Positions 6,886 to 15,126 of a DNA stretch of 47,094 bases are shown piece by piece; the first letter of the stretch is position 1; each line of letters opens with the position of its first letter. The position numbers and the translations under genes were made by a program. Under the pieces are notes generated by a model, which was not told where the DNA came from, searched no databases, and saw nothing but the letters and a program-made list of their open reading frames with translations. Origin of the DNA: an uncultured Christensenellaceae bacterium (GTDB lineage: Bacteria; Bacillota; Clostridia; Christensenellales; CAG-314); contig CAJUIV010000011.1 in NCBI GenBank assembly GCA_910586905.1, forward strand, positions 1 to 47,094, given 5' to 3'.

Positions 6886-8529
6886 TTAGTTTTCACTGAC
6901 GGGTCCGTTTAAATCGGACGACTGTTTACCCAATATATCGTCGAGTTCGCGACGCGTTGCTTCTTCGTCGTAAGTTTGCGTTATAAGCGTTACGATATCG
7001 CCGGAGTGAATTTTCTTTTCGCCGTCGTCGTCCATATGCGCGGTTTCGCCAGCTTCAATTTGACGTACTTTTGTGTTCGCCGGCCACAGTACGTCGCGGA
7101 TACTTTTACCCACGGCAAACGCTCCGTCGGCGACTACGTATTTGAGTTCTATTATACGGTGAGTTTTTCCGCCGTTTTGCTGTTCCGTCATACGTTCCAA
7201 CAGTACGTCGTACAGAGGCTCGACTTTTACGAGCTCGCAAATCAGATAAGACACGAACACCGTTATACCCACGTAAAACAGATTGGAAAAACTCCACGTA
7301 CACGTACACTCCACCATAAACACCAAGGCTGTAAGCGGCGCTCTGGTTGCCGCGCCCATAAACGCGGACATAGAAAGCATAACGACCGTCGGGTACAAAC
7401 TTTCGTTCATACCCCAAGCAAGGAACGCTTTACCGAGCAAAGCTCCCAAAAGCGCGCCTATCGAAAGCATAGGAATAAACACGCCTCCCGTAGCCCCCGA
7501 GCTTGTAGCAAAAGCAATGGTAAAAAATCTGATAAGAAACAAAGCGAAAACGATTCCCCAAGAAAATTTTTCCGCAGAGGTCAGTTTTACGATAAGTCCT
7601 CCGCCGCCGAATAACGCGTCGGTTCCGTCGAAATTTCCGAAAGCGACAAGTCCGGTTACGGCAGTTATAACGAAAACGACAATCAATTTAGCCCATTGCG
7701 GTATTTTTTTGAGTTTGGTATCGTACAGTTTACCCATCAAAAATACGAATAAATTGTATCCGCAGGCTACAAGAGCGACCGCAACGCCGAGAAGTAACGG
7801 AATCCAAATATCTTTCATAGCGAACTCTCCCGCCAAAACCACGTTAAATAACGGCGCGGGGTAATGTTCGAGCAAACCGAAATGATGGAAAAGCATACTC
7901 CACAAATTAGATGCCGTAACTCCGAACAATACGGAAGACATAGCCATAAGAAAAATCATCGGAGTAAAACGTTTGTGCGCTTCTTCGAGAGCGAAAAGTA
8001 TACCGGTTACGGGCGCTCCCGTTGCAACGGCAAAACCAGCGCATGCGCCGCCTGTCATAATATAACGGTTCCAACTATCGTGAGAAAGGGGTAATTTGCA
8101 CGTTCCGCCCCCGATAGCCGTACCGAGCAAAACGCTCGGTCCTTCGCTGCCAAGAGGAAGTCCCGCAAAAAAGCTTATCCAACTGTTAACAAGTACGGCT
8201 ATGCCCGTACGCAGCCAACGGAAAGTAAGGATACCGCGCAATACGCCTTCCGCGCGTGGTATACCGCCTCCTTTGGTTTCGGGCGCCCAACGCTGCAATA
8301 GCCACGCGACCACCGCCAACGCCGCCGCTCCCGCGACAACCGCTACGGCAATCCACGGGTTAGCTTGAGCAGCATGATAAATCTCCGCGGACTTTTCGGA
8401 AAGCCACTCCGCCACCCATTTAAAGAAAAATACGATAGTCCCCACAAGCAAACCCGTAAAAGCCCCGTACACCAGCACGGGGACGAATACGTTTTTAAAA
8501 TAGTTTTTGTAATCCGTTCTTTTTTTCAT
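6886..8529 (-). CDS. ClC-family chloride/proton antiporter with C-terminal TrkA-C domain
   Basis: Protein of 547 residues with about ten to twelve TM helices. Family motifs are GGGIP (87-91), GSEGPS (127-132, carrying the gating glutamate), GILFALEEAHKRF (about 176-188, with a glutamate at the proton-path position) and GGVFIP further on. Both glutamates present points to an exchanger rather than a passive channel. The last 90 residues resemble a TrkA-C (RCK-C) regulatory domain. The anion motifs are not those of the fluoride-specific ClC branch. The start at 8529 has AAAAAGG upstream. Last gene of a tight operon after CYTH and HAD genes (gaps of 2 and 21 bases), with a terminator at 6829-6865. 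Confidence 0.93.
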   Translation of the reverse strand: MKKRTDYKNYFKNVFVPVLVYGAFTGLLVGTIVFFFKWVAEWLSEKSAEIYHAAQANPWIAVAVVAGAAALAVVAWLLQRWAPETKGGGIPRAEGVLRGILTFRWLRTGIAVLVNSWISFFAGLPLGSEGPSVLLGTAIGGGTCKLPLSHDSWNRYIMTGGACAGFAVATGAPVTGILFALEEAHKRFTPMIFLMAMSSVLFGVTASNLWSMLFHHFGLLEHYPAPLFNVVLAGEFAMKDIWIPLLLGVAVALVACGYNLFVFLMGKLYDTKLKKIPQWAKLIVVFVITAVTGLVAFGNFDGTDALFGGGGLIVKLTSAEKFSWGIVFALFLIRFFTIAFATSSGATGGVFIPMLSIGALLGALLGKAFLAWGMNESLYPTVVMLSMSAFMGAATRAPLTALVFMVECTCTWSFSNLFYVGITVFVSYLICELVKVEPLYDVLLERMTEQQNGGKTHRIIELKYVVADGAFAVGKSIRDVLWPANTKVRQIEAGETAHMDDDGEKKIHSGDIVTLITQTYDEEATRRELDDILGKQSSDLNGPVSEN

Positions 8530-8550
8530 AAAGTACCTTTTTATGCGCAG

Positions 8551-9201
8551 TCAAAGCATCAAATCGAGTATTTTTTTCGGCGAATCCAACAGCGCGACAA
8601 CGTCGGCGCGTTCCAGCTTTTCGCGTTTTTCAAACCCGTACGTAACCGCCGCGACGTCTATACCGTTTTGATGCGCGCCGTCAACGTCGTGCATAGTGTC
8701 GCCAATCATAAGGCAATCGGCTTTGCTCCAATTTTTATCGGAAATGAGTTCCGCGATTATATCCGCTTTAAACATACGGGTTTCCGTTTGCGCGTAAACA
8801 CAGGAAAAATATTTTTCGAGGCGGAAAAAACTGAGCGCTTTTAGCAAATGCGGCTGAAATTTACAAGAGGCTACAGCCAAATCGTATTTTCCGCTTGAGT
8901 AAAGTTTTTCCAAAACGTCGGTTATTCCATCGTACAAAAAACTTTTTTCAACGGCGTTTATCTCGGCGTAAATTTTGCGGTGTAAAGCAATCGCTTCATT
9001 GCAGCGTGCGTTTCCTACAAGCATGGAATAGCTGCTTTTAAGAGGAGGTCCGATATGAGGTGATAAATCCATTTTGCTTGCGTCTATGCCGAAGTTTTCG
9101 AGAACGCGCGTAAACGTAGCGAATATTCCCGGCGAGGTATCGTTTATCGTACCGTCGAAATCGAATATTATGTGTTTGTAGTTTTTGGTCAATCCATTCA
9201 T
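8551..9201 (-). CDS. HAD-superfamily hydrolase, phosphoglycolate phosphatase-like
   Basis: Protein of 216 residues. Motif I is IIFDFDGTIND (11-21, nucleophile D14 and acid D16). Motif III lysine and motif IV DCLMIGDTMHDVDGA lie in the C-terminal half. The cap is helical and inserted after motif I, as in the Gph/PpaX subgroup. Likely a cytoplasmic phosphomonoesterase, perhaps acting on phosphoglycolate, pyrophosphate or a sugar phosphate; the substrate cannot be read from the sequence. Its start lies 2 bases after the CYTH stop codon, with no strong ribosome binding site of its own, so translation is probably coupled. Confidence 0.88.
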   Translation of the reverse strand: MNGLTKNYKHIIFDFDGTINDTSPGIFATFTRVLENFGIDASKMDLSPHIGPPLKSSYSMLVGNARCNEAIALHRKIYAEINAVEKSFLYDGITDVLEKLYSSGKYDLAVASCKFQPHLLKALSFFRLEKYFSCVYAQTETRMFKADIIAELISDKNWSKADCLMIGDTMHDVDGAHQNGIDVAAVTYGFEKREKLERADVVALLDSPKKILDLML

Positions 9202-9203
9202 TT

Positions 9204-9764
9204 TTATTTATCGTATTTTTCGAAAAATCTTTCGCTTTTAGGCAGTGAAGGTTTAAATGAGATACCGAAAGTATAGTACAAATAATTTTTCAGCCTATTA
9301 AGAGATTCTATATCGTTATCCTCGCACTCCAATTCGTAATCGGTCGTTCCCAGGTATTCGTTTTTATCTAATTCCAATTTCCAATTACCGAGCGTAAACT
9401 TGGTGCGATAAGTATCAAGCTTGCCGACGCAAACGAAATCGTTTGACAAACCGCAGTTTAACATTTGATTCAGCTCTGTTCCCGTAACGCCGCGGGATAT
9501 AAGCTTTTTCGCATAGCCATCGCCTATTTCGCATTCGCGTTCGTCGCATACCGTTACGCCGCCATTCTGCGAAATACGGTATTTGTAACAAAGAATATAC
9601 TCGCCGTTTCTTTCGCGTATACGTACCATAACGCTTTGCGGCATTTTGTCGTAGCGAAAATAGTAATTGGTTTGCAAAACGGGCTGAACGTTCGATTTTT
9701 CCAGCAAAATTCCGTATTGGCGTTCGTCCAAAACCGCTTTAAGTTCCTGTTCGATATTTTTCAT
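9204..9764 (-). CDS. CYTH-domain protein (triphosphate tunnel enzyme, YjbK-like)
   Basis: Protein of 186 residues. It opens with the CYTH signature ExExK in IEQELKA, followed by alternating basic and acidic beta strands (VMVRIRERNGEYILCYKYR; CDERECEI; YRTKFTLGNWKLELDKNEYLG; TDYELECE) that build the triphosphate tunnel. Bacterial CYTH proteins hydrolyse thiamine triphosphate, inorganic triphosphate or related compounds; the substrate here is unknown. First gene of the CYTH-HAD-ClC operon. The ribosome binding site is weak. Confidence 0.87.
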   Translation of the reverse strand: MKNIEQELKAVLDERQYGILLEKSNVQPVLQTNYYFRYDKMPQSVMVRIRERNGEYILCYKYRISQNGGVTVCDERECEIGDGYAKKLISRGVTGTELNQMLNCGLSNDFVCVGKLDTYRTKFTLGNWKLELDKNEYLGTTDYELECEDNDIESLNRLKNYLYYTFGISFKPSLPKSERFFEKYDK

Positions 9765-9828
9765 TTATAATACTTAAAATTGTAAAAGTTTGGACGAAAC
9801 AGACGCCGACCAAACTTATCTTGAGTTA

Positions 9829-10308
9829 CTAGTTTTTCTTTTTGCCTTTTATTCCCGAGTTATTGAAAATTTTGTTCATTTCCTCAAAGAACGTCGCGCT
9901 GTCTTTAAATTGACGGTAAACGGCGGCGAAGCGTATATACGCTACTTCGTCTACTTCCTTTAAACGTTCCATAACCATATCGCCGATTTTATGCGACGTT
10001 ACTTCCTCGTCCAGACTGTTATACAGACATTTTTCGATATCGTCGACTATACGGTCGATTTGCAGCATAGATATGGGACGTTTTTCGCACGAACGCATTA
10101 TACCGTTTTTCAGCTTTGAGCGGTCGTACGACTGACGCGTACCGTCGCGTTTGACAATCAAAAAAGGCACTATTTCTATAGTTTCAAAAGTGGTAAAACG
10201 CCGGCCGCATTCGTTACATTCGCGGCGGCGGCGTATACTTTTTCCATCGTCGGTCGAGCGCGAATCGATAACCTTGCTGTCCTCGCAGCCGCAAAACATA
10301 CATTTCAT
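9829..10308 (-). CDS. nrdR: Transcriptional repressor NrdR
   Basis: Protein of 159 residues, the usual length. N-terminal zinc ribbon with two Cys pairs (CMFCGC at 3-8 and CNECGRRF near 36-43), the conserved arginine-rich RRRREC, then the ATP-cone domain (VKRDGTRQSYDRSKLKNGI) that senses dATP/ATP. It represses ribonucleotide reductase genes, none of which are in the window. The start at 10308 has AGAGG upstream. Probably its own transcript. Confidence 0.97.
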   Translation of the reverse strand: MKCMFCGCEDSKVIDSRSTDDGKSIRRRRECNECGRRFTTFETIEIVPFLIVKRDGTRQSYDRSKLKNGIMRSCEKRPISMLQIDRIVDDIEKCLYNSLDEEVTSHKIGDMVMERLKEVDEVAYIRFAAVYRQFKDSATFFEEMNKIFNNSGIKGKKKN

Positions 10309-10425
10309 TGTGAAACCTCTATGTAAAAGTAAAACTTGTTTTTTGAACGGAACGTATTAAAACGCCTTATATTTTGTTACGCAGTTTTAAAAGAAACGGA
10401 TTTTTACCGTTCGGTATGCCGTTTT

Positions 10426-11130
10426 TTATTTGATAGCGCTTTGAAGACGGGTAAGTATCTCTTTGTACTCGTGTTCGGGGTCTACTCCGTTATAATCGAA
10501 ACGGCGAAGCGTCGATTTATCCCAAAAACGCGCCACATTGGGAGTTATTTCGTCGGCAATTACAAGTCTTCCGCCGACTCTGCCGAATTCCAATTTAAAG
10601 TCTGCGACTATGATATCCAGCGGTTTCATCAAATCGGTTAACACTTTGTTTACGCGCATAGCGTTGTACTGCATCACGGACATTTCTTCTTGCGTGCAAA
10701 GTTCCATTGCGAACGCGTGATATTCGTTTATGACAGGGTCGCCCAGTTTATCGTTTTTATAGCAAAATTCCATAACGGGAAATTTAAGCTTTTTGTGATA
10801 TTCCAGTCCGAGGCGCTGTATCATACTGCCTGCGGAATAGTTGCGTACTACAACTTCAACGGGTATCATTTCGGCGCGCTTGACTACCGTTGAATTGGAC
10901 GAATACTTTTCGACGAAATGCGTAGGAATATTGTTCTGCTCCAAAACGTTCATAAATATAGCGTTCATGGCGTTGCAGTATTCGCCTTTGTTTTTAAAAT
11001 ACAACTTTTTTTTTGCGTGATACATCATCGCGTCGTCGGAAAACTCGGCTATGGCGTGAGCGTCGCTGTCGGTAGCCCACAATCTTTTGGTTTTACCTTC
11101 GCTTATAAGCGCTAGCTTAGCGTAACTCAT
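10426..11130 (-). CDS. purC: Phosphoribosylaminoimidazole-succinocarboxamide synthase PurC
   Basis: Protein of 234 residues, the family length. Purine biosynthesis: joins aspartate to CAIR using ATP. Signatures include SEGKTKRLW at the N-terminus, VEVVVRNYSAGSM (SAICAR synthetase pattern) and DFKLEFGR, then ADEITPNVARFWD. The start at 11130 uses GCGAGGT, which overlaps the stop of the gene before it (2-base gap), so it is translated with the GH95-like gene. No other pur gene lies nearby, which is unusual since purC normally sits in a pur operon. Confidence 0.96.
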   Translation of the reverse strand: MSYAKLALISEGKTKRLWATDSDAHAIAEFSDDAMMYHAKKKLYFKNKGEYCNAMNAIFMNVLEQNNIPTHFVEKYSSNSTVVKRAEMIPVEVVVRNYSAGSMIQRLGLEYHKKLKFPVMEFCYKNDKLGDPVINEYHAFAMELCTQEEMSVMQYNAMRVNKVLTDLMKPLDIIVADFKLEFGRVGGRLVIADEITPNVARFWDKSTLRRFDYNGVDPEHEYKEILTRLQSAIK

Positions 11131-11132
11131 TT

Positions 11133-13505
11133 TTACCTCGCGACGTATTTGTACTGCAATTCGATAGTTTTGTTGGCGGGCAACGTTACGCTGAAAGACT
11201 TACCTTCGGGTTTAGACGGCAAATTGGTTTTAAGCAATTTTTTTGCGCCGTCGGGTAAATACAGTTTTAATTTGGTTTCTTTTTTACTTTCCATTCTTAC
11301 TATCAGCGTTCCTTTGTCCCCGTCGAGCGTAGCCGAAACGAACACGCCGTTTTCCGCCGCAAAATCTTCGAACGAAACATTGGTCCAATCGGAGGGAAGC
11401 GCGGGGAAAATTTTGATTACGTCTCCGTGCGAATACATAAGCATTTGCTGCACTACGTTTGCAAACACCATATTGGCGTGCAGTTGCACGGGAGTCCAAA
11501 CTCCGCTGCCGCAAATACCCATACCGCGCCAATCCTTATCGAGAAAGACCAAATTGTTTATAGCGCATCCGCGTACGGCATTGTTTAAACATAAATCGGC
11601 TTTGTCTCCGTCGCCGAGACGCGCGTATACCGCGCCTAATACCGTCATATTGTAACTGTTTTGAGAAGAAGGCTCTCCGCGTTTTTTATCAGCCGTAGCC
11701 GCGTAACTCTCTATCGTTTCGCCGTCGGACAAAAAGCTGACTTCGTCTCCGAAATAAGCGGGATACAACGTGCCGTTGGAAATACCCGTATAGTCGACGG
11801 AAATTATAGAATTTACAAATTCTTTAAACGTACCGTCGCTTTGAAGCTGCTGCTCGGGTATGTCGTCGACATATCTTTGCCACAAATCGAAATCTCCCTT
11901 AACGCCGCACGTTTTGCACGCGTCCAAAAGATTGACGAACAAGTCTTTTGCCAGTGCGAAATCCAACGCGCTGTTTTTGGCGATAACGGGACGGTCTGTA
12001 ATTTTATATCCGTCGGCAACGCGCATAGGAAGCGCTGAAGGACTGATTTCCAAACCGGTCGGAGAGTACTTTAAAAAGTCCTCGTAAAACGCCGCAACTT
12101 CCTTCATAAAGGGAATAAGTCTGTTTTTAAGAAACTTTGTATTTTGACTTATTTTAGCGTACTTGCAATAAAAATTCGCTATCCACGCGCCGCAGCCGGT
12201 AAAGTGAATCGCAAACACGTCTTTGCTGCCAAGTCTTCCCGTATTAGGCGCCGAAACAACGGGAACAACGATTCCCCTGCATCCGAAAATACGCTGAGCG
12301 TTGTTGCGGTAGTCGCCTATGTTATTTTCGAAATAATCGAAAGTTTTTTCGATATTACCGAACAAATTGCCCTGCAAAGTATGCAAATACGTCATTTCCA
12401 ATTCGCCGGACAAGCATTTAAAGGCTCTGTAAGGCTTATAACAGCCGTTCCACAAGCCGACGGGCGATAACGTGTTTCCGTCGTCAGCCGTGCCTGCAAC
12501 CGTCAAATAACGCGAAAACTTATAAATTTTTTCCGCAAGCTGCGCGGGCATTTTGCTTGAATCGGCGTCTAAAAGCAAATCTTCGATAGTTTTATCTTCA
12601 TTGTTATCCAAGCGAACCCGTACCGAATTGTAGAGTTTGGAATGCAACGATACGTGAGATTTAAGCAGTTTGTCGTATCCGTCCTTTACGCCAGTAAGCT
12701 GCGTTTTCAAGCTCGCCCACTCGCGCTCGCGCGAACCGTTGGTAAACGTTTTGATAAGAATCAAAACCGATTGAGCGTTGCTAATTTCCACGTAATCCTT
12801 TTCGGGACGCGCGCTGCCTCCCAAAACGTTTAGTTTTGCCACTACGCCGTAATCCGTGCCGTTATCCTCGTTTCGCGCCGCAAAACACATAAATTGCTTG
12901 TCGTAAACGGTTTTTACGCCCTCGGGCATATTGCATATTCCTTCGTAAGTACGCGCGTTAACTCTGTGAATAAGAGATAAAACCAGTTTAACGTTTATAG
13001 TTCCGCCGCCTTGTTTCGTAATACGGTAAGCGACTAAATTGTCCGCGCGGGAAACGAAAATATCGCGTTTATAATGCGTTCCCGAAACGCTGTAAGAAAC
13101 GTTGGCTTCGCCTTTTTCCATATCGAGCGAACGCGCGTATCCCGTCGTTATTTCCGACTGACTGAAACGCAAATCGAGTTCGCAAAGGGGCAGAGGATAC
13201 TCTGCTTGCGGGTGAAAGTTTTTTTGTTCCAATGCCGTAGGCAGTACCGACTGCGCGTCCATAAAAGAACCGTTGTCAATCAGTTTGCGTACGTCTTTTA
13301 TTTTTACCGATACGTCGGGAACTACCGTGGTACGTCCCATCCAGTCTAAAGACGCGTCGTTAATAAGAATCTTCTCTTCGCTTGCGCCGCCGTAAACGTT
13401 AGCGCCGATTTTACCGTTGCCGAGATACAAGCCCTCGCGCCATTTTTCTCCCCACCATCTCGCGGGGGTGCAAAATCTTAATACGTTTGAAAATTTTTCC
13501 GCCAT
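11133..13505 (-). CDS. GH95-like glycoside hydrolase, divergent at expected catalytic sites
   Basis: Protein of 790 residues from the ATG at 13505 (AAGGTGG just upstream; an ATG at 13550 lacks a site). It follows the GH95 plan: N-terminal beta domain with REGLYLGNGKIGANVYGG (about 23-40), alpha/alpha barrel with GCGAWIANFYCKYAKISQNT, and the end LMYSHGDVIKIFPALPSDW. The usual catalytic landmarks look replaced: the NxNxQMNYW region reads SGELEMTYL (366-374), the PSxSPEN region reads PSALPMR, and the DxNFG region reads LHANM. So activity on alpha-L-fucosides is doubtful, and another specificity or non-catalytic role is possible. No signal peptide; probably cytoplasmic. It is followed 2 bases later by purC. 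Confidence 0.78.
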   Translation of the reverse strand: MAEKFSNVLRFCTPARWWGEKWREGLYLGNGKIGANVYGGASEEKILINDASLDWMGRTTVVPDVSVKIKDVRKLIDNGSFMDAQSVLPTALEQKNFHPQAEYPLPLCELDLRFSQSEITTGYARSLDMEKGEANVSYSVSGTHYKRDIFVSRADNLVAYRITKQGGGTINVKLVLSLIHRVNARTYEGICNMPEGVKTVYDKQFMCFAARNEDNGTDYGVVAKLNVLGGSARPEKDYVEISNAQSVLILIKTFTNGSREREWASLKTQLTGVKDGYDKLLKSHVSLHSKLYNSVRVRLDNNEDKTIEDLLLDADSSKMPAQLAEKIYKFSRYLTVAGTADDGNTLSPVGLWNGCYKPYRAFKCLSGELEMTYLHTLQGNLFGNIEKTFDYFENNIGDYRNNAQRIFGCRGIVVPVVSAPNTGRLGSKDVFAIHFTGCGAWIANFYCKYAKISQNTKFLKNRLIPFMKEVAAFYEDFLKYSPTGLEISPSALPMRVADGYKITDRPVIAKNSALDFALAKDLFVNLLDACKTCGVKGDFDLWQRYVDDIPEQQLQSDGTFKEFVNSIISVDYTGISNGTLYPAYFGDEVSFLSDGETIESYAATADKKRGEPSSQNSYNMTVLGAVYARLGDGDKADLCLNNAVRGCAINNLVFLDKDWRGMGICGSGVWTPVQLHANMVFANVVQQMLMYSHGDVIKIFPALPSDWTNVSFEDFAAENGVFVSATLDGDKGTLIVRMESKKETKLKLYLPDGAKKLLKTNLPSKPEGKSFSVTLPANKTIELQYKYVAR

Positions 13506-13747
13506 ATTCCACCTTAAAATCGCGTTATCCGTAATTTTGAATATCGGCATGAAACCGAACGATTACGTTTACGCTTTATTTTCGTTAAGCCGTTTTGCCC
13601 GTTACAAATAAAAATCCACAACGACGGCGCAAGCCTATACATTGTAGATTATAGCAAAAATTTTTGTTACTGTCTATATTCTTTAACGTTTAAAAACATA
13701 AATTTGTTTTAATTTGTAGAAATTAGTTACCGAATAAGTATCAGTTT

Positions 13748-14401
13748 CTAAGGTTTTACAATTTCTACGCCGCCGAGCTTGGTTATTTTGCAGCCGTCTA
13801 TCAATAATCCGCCTTCGTGCCGCATACGGTAAACGGGCAGACACAATTCGTTCGCAGCGCGCAAACTGCATTCCAGCTGCAAATCGGTTGCAAGATAATG
13901 CACTTCCAAATCCAATCCGTTTACAAGTCCCAAACCGCGGCATATTTCGTAACGGTCGTAATCTTCATCGGGTGTGATATGATAAACTCCGAGCTGCAGC
14001 ATAGCGCCCGCCGAAGCTCCCATTACTATTCCGTCGAAATTTTTAACCGATTGCGTCATACCCAGCTCGTCAATACGTTTTATCGCTTTTTCGGGCATAC
14101 CTCCCGTAAAAAACAGCAACGTGGCGTTTTTGATTTGTTCGACGTGATTGCGTCCGTCGTAACAATTAAGCCAATCCAAATCGTTTTCGGCATAACCGTA
14201 AGCCAAAAACGGACTGATTATACTTTGATACTTTTCGCCGCCTTTGCCGTAGACAGACTGCCAACTGTCGTTATCCCAGGCTTGACTTTCGCGGAAAGCG
14301 AGCGGAATAATCAATACTCTTTGATTTACGACGTATTTTTCCAAACAAGGACGCGCCCACTCTCCGTCGAAATTATAGTAGTTTAATAATACGTTAATCA
14401 T
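13748..14401 (-). CDS. Peptidase S51 family protein (dipeptidase E-like)
   Basis: Protein of 217 residues from the ATG at 14401, which has AGGAAG upstream; the longer reading to 14446 is rejected. Class I glutamine-amidotransferase-like fold with LLFFTGGMPEKAI (95-107), the nucleophile elbow GASAGAML with Ser130, and a probable histidine in DLEVHYL (H168). In dipeptidase E a Ser-His-Glu triad cuts Asp-X dipeptides; the substrate here is not certain. Single gene, cytoplasmic. It lies next to the decayed methylase region. Confidence 0.85.
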   Translation of the reverse strand: MINVLLNYYNFDGEWARPCLEKYVVNQRVLIIPLAFRESQAWDNDSWQSVYGKGGEKYQSIISPFLAYGYAENDLDWLNCYDGRNHVEQIKNATLLFFTGGMPEKAIKRIDELGMTQSVKNFDGIVMGASAGAMLQLGVYHITPDEDYDRYEICRGLGLVNGLDLEVHYLATDLQLECSLRAANELCLPVYRMRHEGGLLIDGCKITKLGGVEIVKP

Positions 14402-14478
14402 GTTTCTTCCTATCGAATAATTGAAACGGAATACTAAATCCGCCAAGTTTTACTTATAAATTCGGTTAAAAAGCAATC

Positions 14479-15042
14479 CTATTTGTTAGTTTTACAATGA
14501 CCGGTTGCTTTACAGTTGTGTTGTCCCTTGAGCATAATTTCTTTTGTATTATAACCTACGAGTTCAAATATTCTCATGGTTTCAAATGCAAGCGGTTGTA
14601 CAATCCCCTTACGTCTGATATAGCCAATAAGTATAGCGCAAAACATATCTTTTTTTTAATATGCGATAACACTCATCGGCAACTTTACCTATATCATACA
14701 AAAAAAATCTTTCATAGGTAAACGCGACAAATCGCCGCCGACCATAGTTGACAATACTTTGTTAATACTGTATCGCCGTCGGTGAGTAACAATTTTTCAA
14801 GTTCGTTTAAAAGCTGAATTTTGCCGCCTGCCCATTTTACAAACGGCTTCAATATCGTCCTGCATTCTCTATCATAACGAACAATCCGCTTATCTATTTG
14901 GTTTATCGACAGTACTTGGAATAATCCGCATATTACCGACCGTCATTGCACCTTCGATTCGATTTTCACTACATAATACGGAACGAGCCTTTGCGAGATA
15001 TTCCACTTTTCGGCAGCTTCCTTCGCGGAAATAAAATTTAGC
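14479..15042 (-). pseudogene. Decayed DNA-methyltransferase region (HTH, D12-type and N4/N6-type fragments)
   Basis: Minus-strand reading in shifting frames gives three recognisable pieces. Around 15040-14890: NFISAKEAAEKWNIS, then after a frameshift CSENRIEGAMTVGNMRIIPS, an excisionase/MerR-like HTH. Around 14890-14720: LKPFVKWAGGKIQLLNELEK, the N-terminal SAM motif of D12-class adenine methylases such as Dam. Around 14690-14479: VADECYRILKK, then after another shift GIVQPLAFETMRIFELVGYN and KGQHNCKATGHCK, typical of the C-terminal end of an N4/N6 DNA methylase. Stops and frameshifts interrupt every part and the middle of each domain is missing, so no product is expected. It is AT-richer than its neighbours and is probably a remnant of a restriction-modification or mobile-element methylase. 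Confidence 0.8.
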
Positions 15043-15126
15043 AAACAACAATTCTTACAGAAGCATTGTATTTTAAATCTCGAATAAAAGTAAGCGAATA
15101 ATTACCTAAACAGATTTCGCAATTTT

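Noticed and set aside
14497..14721. A 74-residue + strand open frame in the gap before pdp
   Set aside because: The opposite strand shows methylase motifs in the same bases, so this frame is antisense to the decayed methylase and has no ribosome binding site.
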